From positions 1 to 19,806 of the forward strand of contig JAPTJF010000705.1 in assembly GCA_029339195.1 (NCBI GenBank): DNA of 19,806 nucleotides, given 5' to 3'. The position numbers and the translations under genes were made by a program. The stretch is from Micractinium sp. NFX-FRZ. Lineage: Eukaryota; Chlorophyta; Trebouxiophyceae; Chlorellales; Chlorellaceae. A model generated the notes under the pieces. That model saw nothing but the letters and a program-made list of their open reading frames with translations. It was not told the origin of the DNA and did no database searches. Positions within the stretch are counted from its first letter, which is position 1. Each line of letters begins with the position of its first letter. This document shows positions 8,401-15,300 of this stretch, one piece after another.

Positions 8401-10179
8401 TGCCCCTGCCGCCGCTGCTTCCTGCGCTGCCTGGGCCCAGCCTGCTCACAGCAGCTGCCGCCGTGGCGGCAGCGGGCTCGAGGCCAAAAGCCGCAGCTGC
8501 TGCCCCGCCTGCCAGCGGGGTGCCTAGCCGGCTTCCGGGGCGGGACCGGCCCTGCTGCATTTCGGGCTGCGCCAGCATGGCACGCCGTGCAGAGCGTGGG
8601 GAGGTGGCGGGCAGGCTGCTGCTCGTCACAAACGTCTGCTGCACCTCGGCGGGGTGCAGCATGCGGATGGGCGTGATGCGCCTCGTGGGCGTGGAACTGG
8701 AGCTCTCCCCACCGCCGCTGCCATGCCTTGGGGAGGCTGCACCCGCCATGGCTCCTCCACCGCCGCCGCCGCCGCCGCGCAGCAGCAGGCTGGCGGCCAC
8801 GGAAGCGCCCGGCGCTGGGAGGCGAACAGCCACGGGCGGGGGGGATAGGGGCAGCGCCAGGTCAGCGGCGCTGGGCGCATGCTGCTGCCCAGCGCCCGGG
8901 GGCGTGGCTGCCGCCTGCTGCGTTGGCGTCTGCTGCACCGGTGTCTGCTGCTGCTGCGGCTGCTGCTGCTGCCGGGAGGGTGGCGGCGTCGCTGGCGGCT
9001 GCATTGTCGCCTGTCGTAGTGGCGAAACCGTTACCTGCTGCGCCTGCCGCTGTGCCGCTGCCTGCCGCAGGGGCGACGCAGGCGGGAGCTGCGCAGCCGC
9101 TGCAGCCTGCTGCGCTTGCTGCTGCGCATGTCGTGACTCGATTGCCCGCTGCGCCTGCTGCTGTGCCTGCTGTGCCGCTGCCGCCTGCTGCGTCTGCTGC
9201 TGTGCCTGCTGCGCCCCTGTCGCACGCTGTGCCTGCTGTGCCGCCCCCTGGCCAGGCCGCGAGTCGGGTTGGGGCAGCTGGAACAGAGGGTTCACTTCGA
9301 GGCTGGACACCTTGGCAGGCACAATGGTCCGCCGCTGGCCGCCCTACATCAGCAGTCCCCGGAGAGGCAGCAGCAAGCAGGGAGGCAGGCAAGTGAGCGT
9401 GTGCAGGCAGGAAGGCGGGTGCAGCTGCAATTCAGGTACAGCGGGCAGGCAGGCAGGCAGGCAGCCGCGCAAGCAGGCAGGTTGGTGGCTAGACAGGAAG
9501 GCAGCCGCACGGTACCATGCCCACCCCCGACCGCATTCACACAACCCCGGCCCACCTGCCGCTGCGCCTGCTGCGCCTGCTGAGCTCCCCGCTGCTGCCC
9601 TGGCAGCGCCTTGGCGGGGCTCCCCCACGGCCCCTTCTTGCCACCGCCGCTGGTGCTACCGCCAGAGGCAGCGGCAGAGGCCAGGGTGGGGAAATTGCTG
9701 TCATCAAGCCGGCCTGGGTCCTGCTGCCGCTGCGGCCGTTGCCGCTCCTGCGGTTGCCGGGCGCCGCCAAGCGCTGGCCACTGCTCGGTGGATGGCATGC
9801 CGTCGGCGGCAGTCGGACGCTGCTGCTGTTGCTGCTGCTGCTGTGGCGCTGCTCCCGCTGGTCGTTGACCCCCGCTGCCCTCATCGTCGCCACCGCTCCG
9901 GGCAGGCTGCGGTGTGGGTGGCTGGCTGCCGCCGCTGCCGCCTGCCTCCTGCTCTGCCGCCGCCAGCACCAGCTCTGCCTGCTCACGCACAGTGTTCAGG
10001 ACGTGCACTCTGAAGTCTGCGGGGCGCAGGATGGGCTGCGGACCGCGGGGCGATCGCCATGGGCTGCCCTCAAGCAGCTGCACCGGCGGGGGCTCGCCCT
10101 CCTCCCCGAGCGCCCAGGCCAGCGCGGCCGACAGCTCCAGCTGCCCGCCCAGCACCGCCTGCAGCACCTGCTGCTCCAT
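690..10179 (-). CDS. CDAN1-like: Codanin-1 homologue (ASF1-binding protein), 16 exons
   Basis: Exons: 10179-9556, 9343-7591, 7217-7083, 6762-6625, 6189-6095, 5660-5583, 5370-5277, 4982-4864, 4435-4314, 4169-3870, 3612-3553, 3395-3322, 3006-2808, 2493-1845, 1566-1449, 1213-690. They total 5082 nt, that is 1693 residues plus TGA, with all phases closing. The start at 10179 is the first in-frame ATG, in good context (ACA before ATG, G after), and it aligns with the animal N-terminus. Resemblance to animal Codanin-1 is collinear from end to end: the N-terminal helix, an FxREQ-type helix (residues 56-72), a FP motif (163-166), the RR ASF1-binding motif (212), then helical blocks in exons 3-16. In animals Codanin-1 binds ASF1 in the cytosol and limits H3-H4 import; this role is inferred here. 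Long Gln, Ala and Gly tracts in exons 1-2 make it longer than the human protein. Introns 10 and 13 are GC-AG. Exon borders were chosen by phase plus homology. The least certain are exons 5 and 7 and the exon 9/10 junction. Confidence 0.85.
2494..2807 (-). other. GC-AG intron 13 of the Codanin-like gene
   Basis: The donor is CTTCAG/GCGAGC and the acceptor is CGCCTGCAG/C. Splicing joins AQAPYF to SQLLRRLARL in frame and restores the Codanin-1 alignment. No GT nearby gives the right phase. The intron also contains a telomere-like motif at 2725-2745. Confidence 0.75.
2725..2745. repeat. short interstitial telomere-like motif
   Basis: CCCTAAAACCCTAACCCTA lies within intron 13. It mixes one TTTTAGGG-type unit (Chlamydomonas telomere) with TTAGGG-type spacing. 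It is only about 2.5 units and may be chance. Confidence 0.4.
2808..4169 (-). CDS. Codanin-like exons 10-13: helical core, second half
   Basis: Exons 4169-3870, 3612-3553, 3395-3322 and 3006-2808 cover residues 1053-1264. Exon 10 starts with a Gln/Gly-rich linker (residues 1054 to about 1115). It ends in AEFPRPQRLYVLFLEAADS then HRLNSHLI, matching the GFFRDFILSAS..FNQHLM block of Codanin-1. Exon 12 encodes ERMAAVSTLATFLSYLTFTR, matching the LLSLRLLAKFLGF helix. Exon 13 contains PLAWTLPWVARYLWFLKWD, matching the TVPWLVEFLSF block. Exons 10 and 13 both end at GC donors (CAG/GCAAGC and CAG/GCGAGC). Those borders are the only ones that keep frame and homology. Confidence 0.8.
3613..3869 (-). other. 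GC-AG intron 10 of the Codanin-like gene
   Basis: The donor is ATCAG/GCAAGC, which matches the usual GC-donor consensus, and the acceptor is CATGCAG/G. Splicing joins NSHLI to RCMTGKLRSL in phase 2, keeping the FNQHLM..L alignment with animal Codanin-1. The next GT lies beyond a TGCC repeat that would add a low-complexity Leu/Pro/Ala stretch. Confidence 0.75.
3801..3846. repeat. (GCAG)n simple repeat in intron 10
   Basis: GCAG/CAGG tetranucleotide run. On the transcribed (minus) sequence it is TGCC-rich, that is a pyrimidine-rich tract soon after the GC donor. Similar short runs occur at about 4171-4195, 5688-5707 and 9440-9465, three times just upstream of or near splice acceptors. Confidence 0.7.
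4314..7217 (-). CDS. Codanin-like exons 3-9: helical core, first half
   Basis: Exons 7217-7083, 6762-6625, 6189-6095, 5660-5583, 5370-5277, 4982-4864 and 4435-4314 cover residues 793-1053. Recognisable blocks in order are LTGVTHLWCGTLAQHYACCV (exon 3), LPLVRAAFPRLHAAMQHALQ (exon 4), RISNRESCRDEWFNLMKEAA (exon 6, matching the KKQRDVFYEVLREW helix), LRPDNFAAFAELFTSAVLQ (exon 8) and RKNVGRFHSLNQRMQAQG (exon 9). The spacing follows animal Codanin-1. Exon 7 is the least conserved. The exon 9 end (CAG/GTGGGG, phase 2) could instead be the GTGCAG 19 bases earlier. Several introns here contain copies of the adjacent exon edge. Confidence 0.75.
4447..4640 (-). repeat. tandem copies of the exon 9 acceptor region (intron 8)
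   Basis: The real exon 9 acceptor (CCCTGCAG before GCCGCCGCCAC, exon starting at 4435) is preceded on the coding strand by two copies. Their CAG triplets are at 4549-4547 and 4625-4623, each followed by GCTGCC(A/G)CCACAGC. The units share a longer block (GCCTGAATGCCTGTGCC...) and are 76 bp apart. They diverge after about 15 exon-like bases. Confidence 0.75.
4766..4810 (-). repeat. echo of the exon 8 end plus donor (intron 8)
   Basis: CTCGGAGGTGCTCCAG followed by GTGAGG repeats the true exon 8 end (CTCGGCGGTGCTCCAG/GTGGGG, ending at 4864) about 95 bases farther into the intron. The echo's donor is closer to the GTGAG consensus than the one assigned to the exon. The flanking GGTGCCTGA(G/C)TG(T/C)GTGTGCC is also repeated. 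Confidence 0.7.
4990..5170. repeat. G-rich tandem repeat in intron 7
   Basis: Imperfect repeats of GGGCGGTGGGG...GAGAAGGGAGC...GGTGGGGAGG type (plus-strand view) fill most of intron 7. They appear as a C-rich tract upstream of the exon 8 acceptor on the coding strand. No coding content was seen. Confidence 0.6.
5840..5990 (-). repeat. two echoes of the exon 5 end (intron 5)
   Basis: The exon 5 segment GCCTTCACAAGCGACGG (within 6189-6095) recurs in the following intron at about 5885-5841, with only a few differences and an intact CAG/GTGCGG donor. A more decayed copy lies at about 5990-5940 (CCGTACAAGTGACAGG, donor GT lost). The better copy is one base shorter than the exon, so it would shift the frame if used. 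Confidence 0.7.
6220..6370. repeat. about 68-bp tandem repeat in intron 4
   Basis: About 2.2 units of a G-rich block containing GGGCTGGCAAGAT and TGCAGCAGAGGGGGAGGG. There is no coding signal. It sits just upstream of the exon 5 acceptor on the coding strand. Confidence 0.7.
6501..6619. repeat. GGCA/GCGCACAGGCA minisatellite in intron 4
   Basis: Compound array of GCAGGCAG units interrupted by GCGCACAG and GGTGCAG. It starts a few bases inside the intron after the exon 4 donor at 6624. The minus-strand version is TGCC-rich. Confidence 0.8.
7261..7329 (-). repeat. duplicated first half of exon 3 (pseudo-exon or cassette)
   Basis: A CCCTGCAG acceptor is followed by 68 bases that align without gaps to the start of exon 3 (7217 downward), about two-thirds identical. 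Translated in the same phase, LNLLEVPASVRSNPALT matches LNLLAVPASVRVDPALT, and many of the changes are silent. The copy lacks the second half of the exon. A weak GTGCCT at 7245 would close an 84-bp in-frame cassette. Whether it is used is unknown. Confidence 0.7.
7546..7590. repeat. (CACAG)n microsatellite at the exon 2 donor
   Basis: About nine CACAG units run directly into the exon 2 splice donor (minus: TCAG/GTGTGCTGTGCTG...). Copy-number change would alter only intron sequence, but the donor itself sits at the array edge. Confidence 0.85.
7591..9343 (-). CDS. Codanin-like exon 2: ASF1-binding-like motifs in a disordered region
   Basis: This exon encodes residues 209-792 plus one base (phase 1). 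It opens with GGQRRTIVPAKVSS directly after the acceptor. A Gln/Ala-rich stretch follows at about 239-293, then repeated SPLRQA motifs, a run of nine Gly, RRITPIRML at 429-437, and Ser/Pro sites such as TSPRSARR. The last part, EARRLAELHAALLRCSSS, aligns with the helix that opens the folded core of Codanin-1. Most of the exon is predicted disordered by composition. Its donor abuts a CACAG microsatellite. Confidence 0.8.
8657..8683 (-). other. ASF1-binding-like motif 2 (HIRA/CAF-1-like, residues 429-437)
   Basis: RRITPIRML within a Ser/Thr-rich disordered stretch fits the classical B-domain form RRIxPxxl as in HIRA and CAF-1 p60. It is followed by HPAEVQQTF. This copy fits the consensus better than motif 1 and is separated from it by the Gln/Ala-rich tract. 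A weaker relative, VKKIRP at residues 1429-1434, sits where animal Codanin-1 has RKITP. Confidence 0.5.
9089..9253 (-). repeat. Gln/Ala-rich coding repeat (residues about 239-293)
   Basis: Degenerate tandem repeats of AQQAQQQ/AQQAQRA type built from CAG and GCN codons, with short non-repeat interruptions (ATG, IESRH). The corresponding plus strand is a CTGCTG/CTGCGC-rich array that creates long spurious open frames on the opposite strand. Confidence 0.75.
9305..9334 (-). other. ASF1-binding-like motif 1 (B-domain, residues 212-221)
   Basis: RRTIVPAKVS lies at the same place as the RRINP..VS element of animal Codanin-1, which is related to the B-domains of HIRA and CAF-1 p60 that bind ASF1. 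The arginine pair, a branched hydrophobic residue, Pro and Val-Ser are kept. The spacing between the arginines and Pro is one residue longer than in RRIxP, so binding is an inference. Confidence 0.6.
9556..10179 (-). CDS. Codanin-like exon 1: N-terminal helices and polyQ
   Basis: This exon encodes residues 1-208 and ends in phase 0 at a CAG/GTGGGC donor. Residues 4-24 (VLQAVLGGQLELSAALAWAL) match the start of animal Codanin-1 in spacing of hydrophobic positions. Residues 56-72 (VHVLNTVREQAELVL) match its LREQ helix. A run of eight Gln lies at 113-120. WPALG (134-138) and FPTL (163-166) resemble the short EFP-type motif that precedes the ASF1-binding element in the animal protein. The frame is open another 33 codons upstream, but without an ATG. 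Confidence 0.8.
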
Positions 10180-10693
10180 TGTCAATCTGCCGATTGCATT
10201 GGTCGAGACGACGCAGGGAATGCTGGCGCCCTTGAATGCCAGGGCGTGCTGCGTGCTCTGCAGTGCCAGGGGCCTCAAATACGGCCGCCGGCTGCCACTT
10301 GGCTATTCTCCCACACTGTTCAACAATCGTTGGCGCACCACGAGTGCGCCTCCTGCCCCCTCGCTCTCCAAAGCAGGGGGCAGGGCCCGGGCCGCTCCTT
10401 CACTCCCTCCACCAGGCTTCCTCCACTCCCAAGCGACGTCCCGACTTCCAGCCCTCTCCAACAGGTGTGCTTGCCGCTCCGCTGCGTCGCTGCTGCATCC
10501 CCTCCCCGGCCTGCACTGCATCATGCATGCAAGCTCTCACAGAGTTGAATGACACATCCTCTGGCTCAGCGCAACGCCCGCCAGTTGCGCGTGTGACCAT
10601 CACTTGCATTTCTCATTCTGAGCTGTTCGCCGGCCGCCGCCATGTGCCATCACCGCTCGGCGGGCGGCGGGCACTCTTGCACGCTGCTTCCGG

Positions 10694-11006
10694 CACGTGC
10701 TGCATGGCTCCCTCGCCAGGGCCCCTGTTGCTCTGTCTGTGCTGCCTGCGCACCATCTGTTGCATGCACACTTTGCGTCCCCAGCGGCGTTGGCGTTGCC
10801 TGCACTTTGCCTGCACACATGCACTGCAGTCTACTAATGCCCGGGAGGCAGGCTCTTGCCGCTGCCTACAGGGCTTCGCTTGGCTGCAATATCAAACCGT
10901 CTTATCAGCACTTTGGGCGCTTCACTCTTCCACGTGCCCATTGTCTAGAATAGTTCGGACATTCCCTTTCACCAAACCCCCATCCATTGCACACTGGCAT
11001 CACGTG
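10694..11006. promoter_or_regulatory. cluster of three CACGTG (G-box) motifs
   Basis: CACGTG occurs at 10694, 10931 and 11001, within 313 bases of the divergent promoter region. This palindrome is the core site of plant-type bZIP and bHLH factors. Scattered copies also occur in exons and introns of this GC-rich window, so the cluster is suggestive only. Confidence 0.3.
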
Positions 11007-11696
11007 CACATGCCGTCTCTTCTGCCCGCCCGACCATCTGGCGTGTGTCTTGTCACCTGCTGCCTTCTCACCCCCGCCAGCACCCTGCCTTTTGTCTGCT
11101 TTCAGGCCTTCAACCAAGAGCACGGCAACAGCGCAACCCAACAAGCATCAGCAGCTGACGGCTGTGCCGCGGCAAGCTCGGACGGCAGGCGTGCTCCCTG
11201 AAAGCGCAGCCTCCCCTGCCCCCTCCTATTTTCACTCTGATCACACCACTCTATCACCCCACTCCAACCCACTATTCCACTTTGCCGCCCGGTCTTGCTT
11301 CACCACTCCGATGGCTCCGCTTTGACCACTGTTTCACCTGTCCTGCTTTGCTACCTTGCTGAACCATGCAAACGAAAATCGACGCAAATGAGGTTCCGCA
11401 AGGGCAGGCAGCAAGGCCGCTCTGTTGGCTGGGGCGGTGCATGGTGCAGCAGGGGGTCGAGGTTGTGGGCTGTTTGGGTGGTGGGCTGGTCCCTTGCGCG
11501 CAGCAGGCCAAGCACGGCAGCAGTCCGCCAGGCAGCGGCAGAGGCTGTGAGATTGGATTCAGGGAGGGCACTTGGCATGTGGCGTGCCGGGGGTGTGAGG
11601 GTGATGTTGGGTTCCATGCCACCGCTGCGCGGTATGCAGGCCAGGCCGGTGGTGGCTGACCAGGCAGGCAGGTGGGTTTGCTGGGCTGGCAGGGCC

Positions 11697-11843
11697 CTGC
11701 CCCACAGCAACAAGCAAAACATCGGAGGGCCAAAAGCGCAGGGCTGTTGCCCGGCGACCAGCCCACAGAGTGTCCAGCCAAGGCACGACCAGCCAGAACG
11801 GAACCACGCAGAAGGCCTCCCCTGCAGCCGGGACGGCCCGCAT
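11697..11843 (-). other. coding-like fragment, possible decayed retroelement piece
   Basis: This 49-codon minus-strand frame reads EAFCVVPFWLVVPWLDTLW and then ATALRFWPSDVLL. A VVPxW..PW..lW block like this recalls the C-terminal part of algal DIRS-type retroelement polyproteins, but I cannot be sure. Neighbouring minus-strand fragments in other frames also look coding-like: GGSIAFCCSDEIASSHGASD upstream, and LPPPLLLIGAMYATARLGTP near 12080-12150. No consistent splice model joins them, which fits a relic or an unrecognised small gene. Confidence 0.2.
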
Positions 11844-12159
11844 TCGATCCAGAGCTGTGCATCCGAGGCACCGTGGCTGCTGGCGATCTCATCACTGCAG
11901 CAGAACGCAATGCTGCCGCCTTTGGGCACCCCGGCACCGGCACTGGTGGGTGGGGCGGCCGCAGAGCTGCGAGCTCCCGTGCCTTCAGCGGTGCGCACAG
12001 AGTGGGCTGCAGCAGCCGCTGGTGGTGGCAGAGATGTGCGGTGACAGCGTCAGGCTTGGCGGCAGCAGGCAGGCGGGAGCTGCGGCGGCGTGCCCAAGCG
12101 GGCGGTGGCGTACATGGCGCCGATGAGCAGCAAGGGCGGCGGCAGTGGCTGAGGAGCCT

Positions 12160-12348
12160 GCTTATCCACTTACACCCTGTATTCTTTGAGTATTCTGTAA
12201 GCTGTGAGATGTGAGCGCATGCTGGCACACCAACCCAGCTGGTATCTGCCTGCTCCGCCGTGCCCAGCACCGGCCAGGCTGGCATCACGAGCTCCTCAAA
12301 CCTGCCCCGCACAATCGCCACCCCTCTACGCCACCCTTGCAATCAAAT
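12160..12348 (+). promoter_or_regulatory. probable core promoter / 5' UTR of the F-box gene
   Basis: A relatively AT-rich stretch (TATTCTTTGAGTATTCTGTAA at 12179-12200) directly precedes the gene B start. The frame is open upstream of the ATG but has no earlier ATG. A TGTAA at 12196-12200 could alternatively end an unseen plus-strand transcript. Confidence 0.3.
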
Positions 12349-15300
12349 ATGGCGCCTCGTGCTGCTCGTTCAAAGGGCAAGCGGGCTGGGAGCTCGGGAG
12401 CCGCGGTGCCCCACGCACTCTCGCTGCTGCCCACGGACGTGCTGCACACCGTGCTACTGCATCTCCCTCAAACTCACAGGCGAGAATTTACGTGCGAGCC
12501 TGCGCCCTGCCGCACGGTTAAATGTGTGCGTACTCGGCACTCCCGGGTGCCCCGCTTCCCGCTGCACCCCTCCCCGAAGCTTCACAGCGCAACATTGTTG
12601 ATCTCGCGATCGGCGCCGGCACGAGGGGACACCCTCGGCACACCCCGCCGCCAGCGGCGCACTTGCTTCCCCCTCTGCTGCGCGACGCCTGCGCCCGCCC
12701 GCCCCTGCTCCGCCCCCCTCACCCCGCCCTGCCTCCCTCCCGCGCCCTGCAGGGTGCATGCTGCTGAGGTGTGCCGCTCCTGGCGGGAGGCCACGGTGTC
12801 CCCTGTGCTGTGGGGCACCCTGAAGCTCGTGCTCCCATCAGACGATGACGAGGCAACCGCTGAGGCCTTCCTCTCCTGGCTGCTGCCTCGTGCTGGGGCT
12901 GTGGAGTCTCTACACGTCGACATCCAAGAAGCAGCGGTGGGTGGGGCAGTGATTTTGGAAAATGGGTGCTGGTGTTTGATGGAGCGCAGCAGGCAGGGCG
13001 CCCGGGAGGGGCGGGCGGGGAGGCGTCCGGGAGAAGCGGCCGAGAGCCAGCCGGCGGCACCCAGATACCGTGGCTTCCACCCAAGGGGCACAACAGCCGG
13101 GTGGACCCCAAACGCATGGCATTTCCATCCCTCCACGTCCCCTGCTTCCACTGGGCACACTCTTAGCCCAGGGTGCTCGGCTGTGGTGCATGCCCTCCCC
13201 CACCCCACCTTCACCGACGTCCCTGGGTGCCCCGTAGCGCATGCACGCGCCCCGCCCCGCATCGCGCACCTCCCTCTTCTCCAACCCCCTTCCCTCCCTG
13301 CACTTTTCCCCACCTCCTTGCCTTACCTCCGTTGCTGGCCTTGCACCCAGTTCTTGGGAAACGGGCAGCGACCTGGTTGCTGGTGTCACGCTGCCCAACC
13401 TTCAAAGCTTCCAAGCAGCCTTCCAAGCTCACCGCTCTCACCCACCCTTTCTTCCTCTCATCACTGGCCTCCCCTCATTTGCAGGCCGCCGGCAGCGAGC
13501 TAGTGGTGGGCGTGATGTCCAACTTGACGGCCGCCATCGTGACGGTTGCCTCCACGCTGCGCCACCTGGCGATTGAGTCGGCGGGCGTACTGGTGATCAG
13601 CCAGTGGGCGGCCGCTCTGCTGCAGCTGCGCTCGGCCTGCTTCATCGGCGGGGAGGTGCACCTGAAGCAGGTGGGTGGGTGGGTGGTGTTGCATTGCCGT
13701 GCGTTGCATTGATGTGCGTTGCATTGATGCACCACTGTGCGGGATGGCGGCTGGCTGCGCTCTGCCTGCTTCGTCGGCGGGGGGAGAGGTGCACGTGAAG
13801 CAGGAGGGAGGCGGTGCATGTTGCAGTGGGAAAGGAGGTGTGCAAGGTGACTGCTGCCTGGGGTCGGCGCGCTTGGCGGCGGTGAAGTGCTTTGGGGGCA
13901 TGCCGAGTGGGTGCACCTCAACGACGGCAACTGGCTTCTGTGCTGGCTGATTTGTGCGGCGGCGTTGGACGTGTGCAATTGGCACACTCCCCCTGTTACT
14001 TACCCCACGCCCCGCCTGCGCTCCTGCAACCTGCAGGGGTTGGGCAAGCTGCCGCGCCTCACAGACCTGGAGTTTGGGTCCAACAACGCCGACCTTCTGA
14101 TTGAGAGCCCGCCCTGCCTGCCCGCCAGCGTGACACACCTGTCGCTGGAGCACTGCTGCCTGCCCCGCCTGCCCGCCTGCATCACGCGCCTCTCCCAGGT
14201 GGGGTCCGTTTTCTGATGCTGGGAGCGAGTTATAAATTTAAGGGAGGCAGGGACTGGCTCCACAGGGGAGGGACGGGCAGGGGCCAGGGGCAGCAGGAGT
14301 GAGGCTCGTGGACCGCTCCTGCCTGCCCCGCCGCCCTGCGTTTCCTTGGTGCAAGCTTTGCCCACGCTGGCGGCTGCCCTTCTCACTACATCCCCTGCCT
14401 CCCCTGCCCTCACCACACCCGCTGCCCTTCTCTCTGCCCTCACTACACCCGCTGCCCTGCTCTCTGCCCTCACTACACCCGCTGCCTGTTGCCCTCACCA
14501 CACCCGCTGCCTCCCTTCAGCTGCGCTCCCTCGACTTCGAAACCAGTCTGAGGAGCGCGGGGGCGAGCTGCTGACGCCGCATCATGCAACAACCTCAACA
14601 CAACAGCTGCAACCCCTTGCGCTTGCGACTCCTCCCCCGCTCCCAGCTGCTGACGCGCTATGGTTGCCCATCCCATGCCATGCCATGGTACTGTGCAGCT
14701 GCGCTCGCTTGACCTCTCACAACCAGTTTGAGGAGCGCAGGGGCGAGCTGCCGACGCCGCATCATGCAACAAACTCAACACAACGATGCCACCCCTTGCG
14801 CTTGTAACTCCTCCCCCGCTCCCAGCTGCTGACACGCTATGGTTGACCATCCCATGCCATGCCATGTTACTGTGCAGCTGCGCTCGCTTGACCTCAGCCA
14901 GAACCAGTTTGAGGAGGAGCACGGGGACGAGCTGCGGTGCCTGTCGGAGATGACGGGGCTGGAGTGCCTGAAGCTGGCCAACTGCCACATGGGGCAGGTG
15001 GGGCGGGGGCGCGCTGTATTGGTTCGGGTGTCCCTGCCGGGTAGAGGGTAAGACGGGTGTGTGTATGGTGCAGAGTGCTTGGGGCTGGCCAATCGTTGCG
15101 TGGCCCAGGGCGACAGGGCGCTTTTAGAGCGTGGCTCTGGTGCCTCTGTGATGCGCAAGGTGTGTGTGTTTACAGGGTGTTGAGTGGCTGAGGTTAGCCA
15201 ACCATTGCCTGGCGCAGGCGGGCGGGACAGGTGGCCGCAAACCGTGCCCGCATGCGGGTGGTTAACTCTTAAGGGCAGCGGGTTGCTCTCCCGCAACCTC

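Larger units (their letters stand above)
10180..12348. promoter_or_regulatory. divergent intergenic region between the two genes
   Basis: The Codanin-like gene reads left and the F-box gene reads right from this 2.2 kb interval, so it should hold both 5' UTRs and promoters. The part 10280-11350 is less GC-rich with no convincing codon bias. CACGTG boxes occur at 10694-10699, 10931-10936 and 11001-11006. The part 11350-12170 is GC-rich and contains coding-like minus-strand fragments listed separately. About 190 bases before the F-box ATG are relatively AT-rich. No TATA box could be assigned. Confidence 0.5.

Noticed and set aside
8379..10013. 544-codon plus-strand open frame rich in Cys, Ala and Pro
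   Set aside because: It lies antisense to exons 1-2 and intron 1 of the Codanin-like gene. Its Cys/Pro/Ala composition is what CAG/GCN-rich coding sequence gives on the opposite strand, and it has no domain.
11672..12214. 180-codon plus-strand open frame upstream of the F-box gene
   Set aside because: It has low G/C at third positions compared with the real exons, no recognisable family, and it overlaps better minus-strand frames.
11272..12342. 356-codon minus-strand open frame in the divergent intergenic region
   Set aside because: It is open only because the region is GC-rich. It reads as Cys/Pro/Arg-rich sequence with no motif, and other frames look better in parts.
14226..14242. TATAAATTTAAGG as a promoter TATA box
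   Set aside because: It lies just inside intron 4 of the F-box gene with continuous LRR coding on both sides and no new start downstream.
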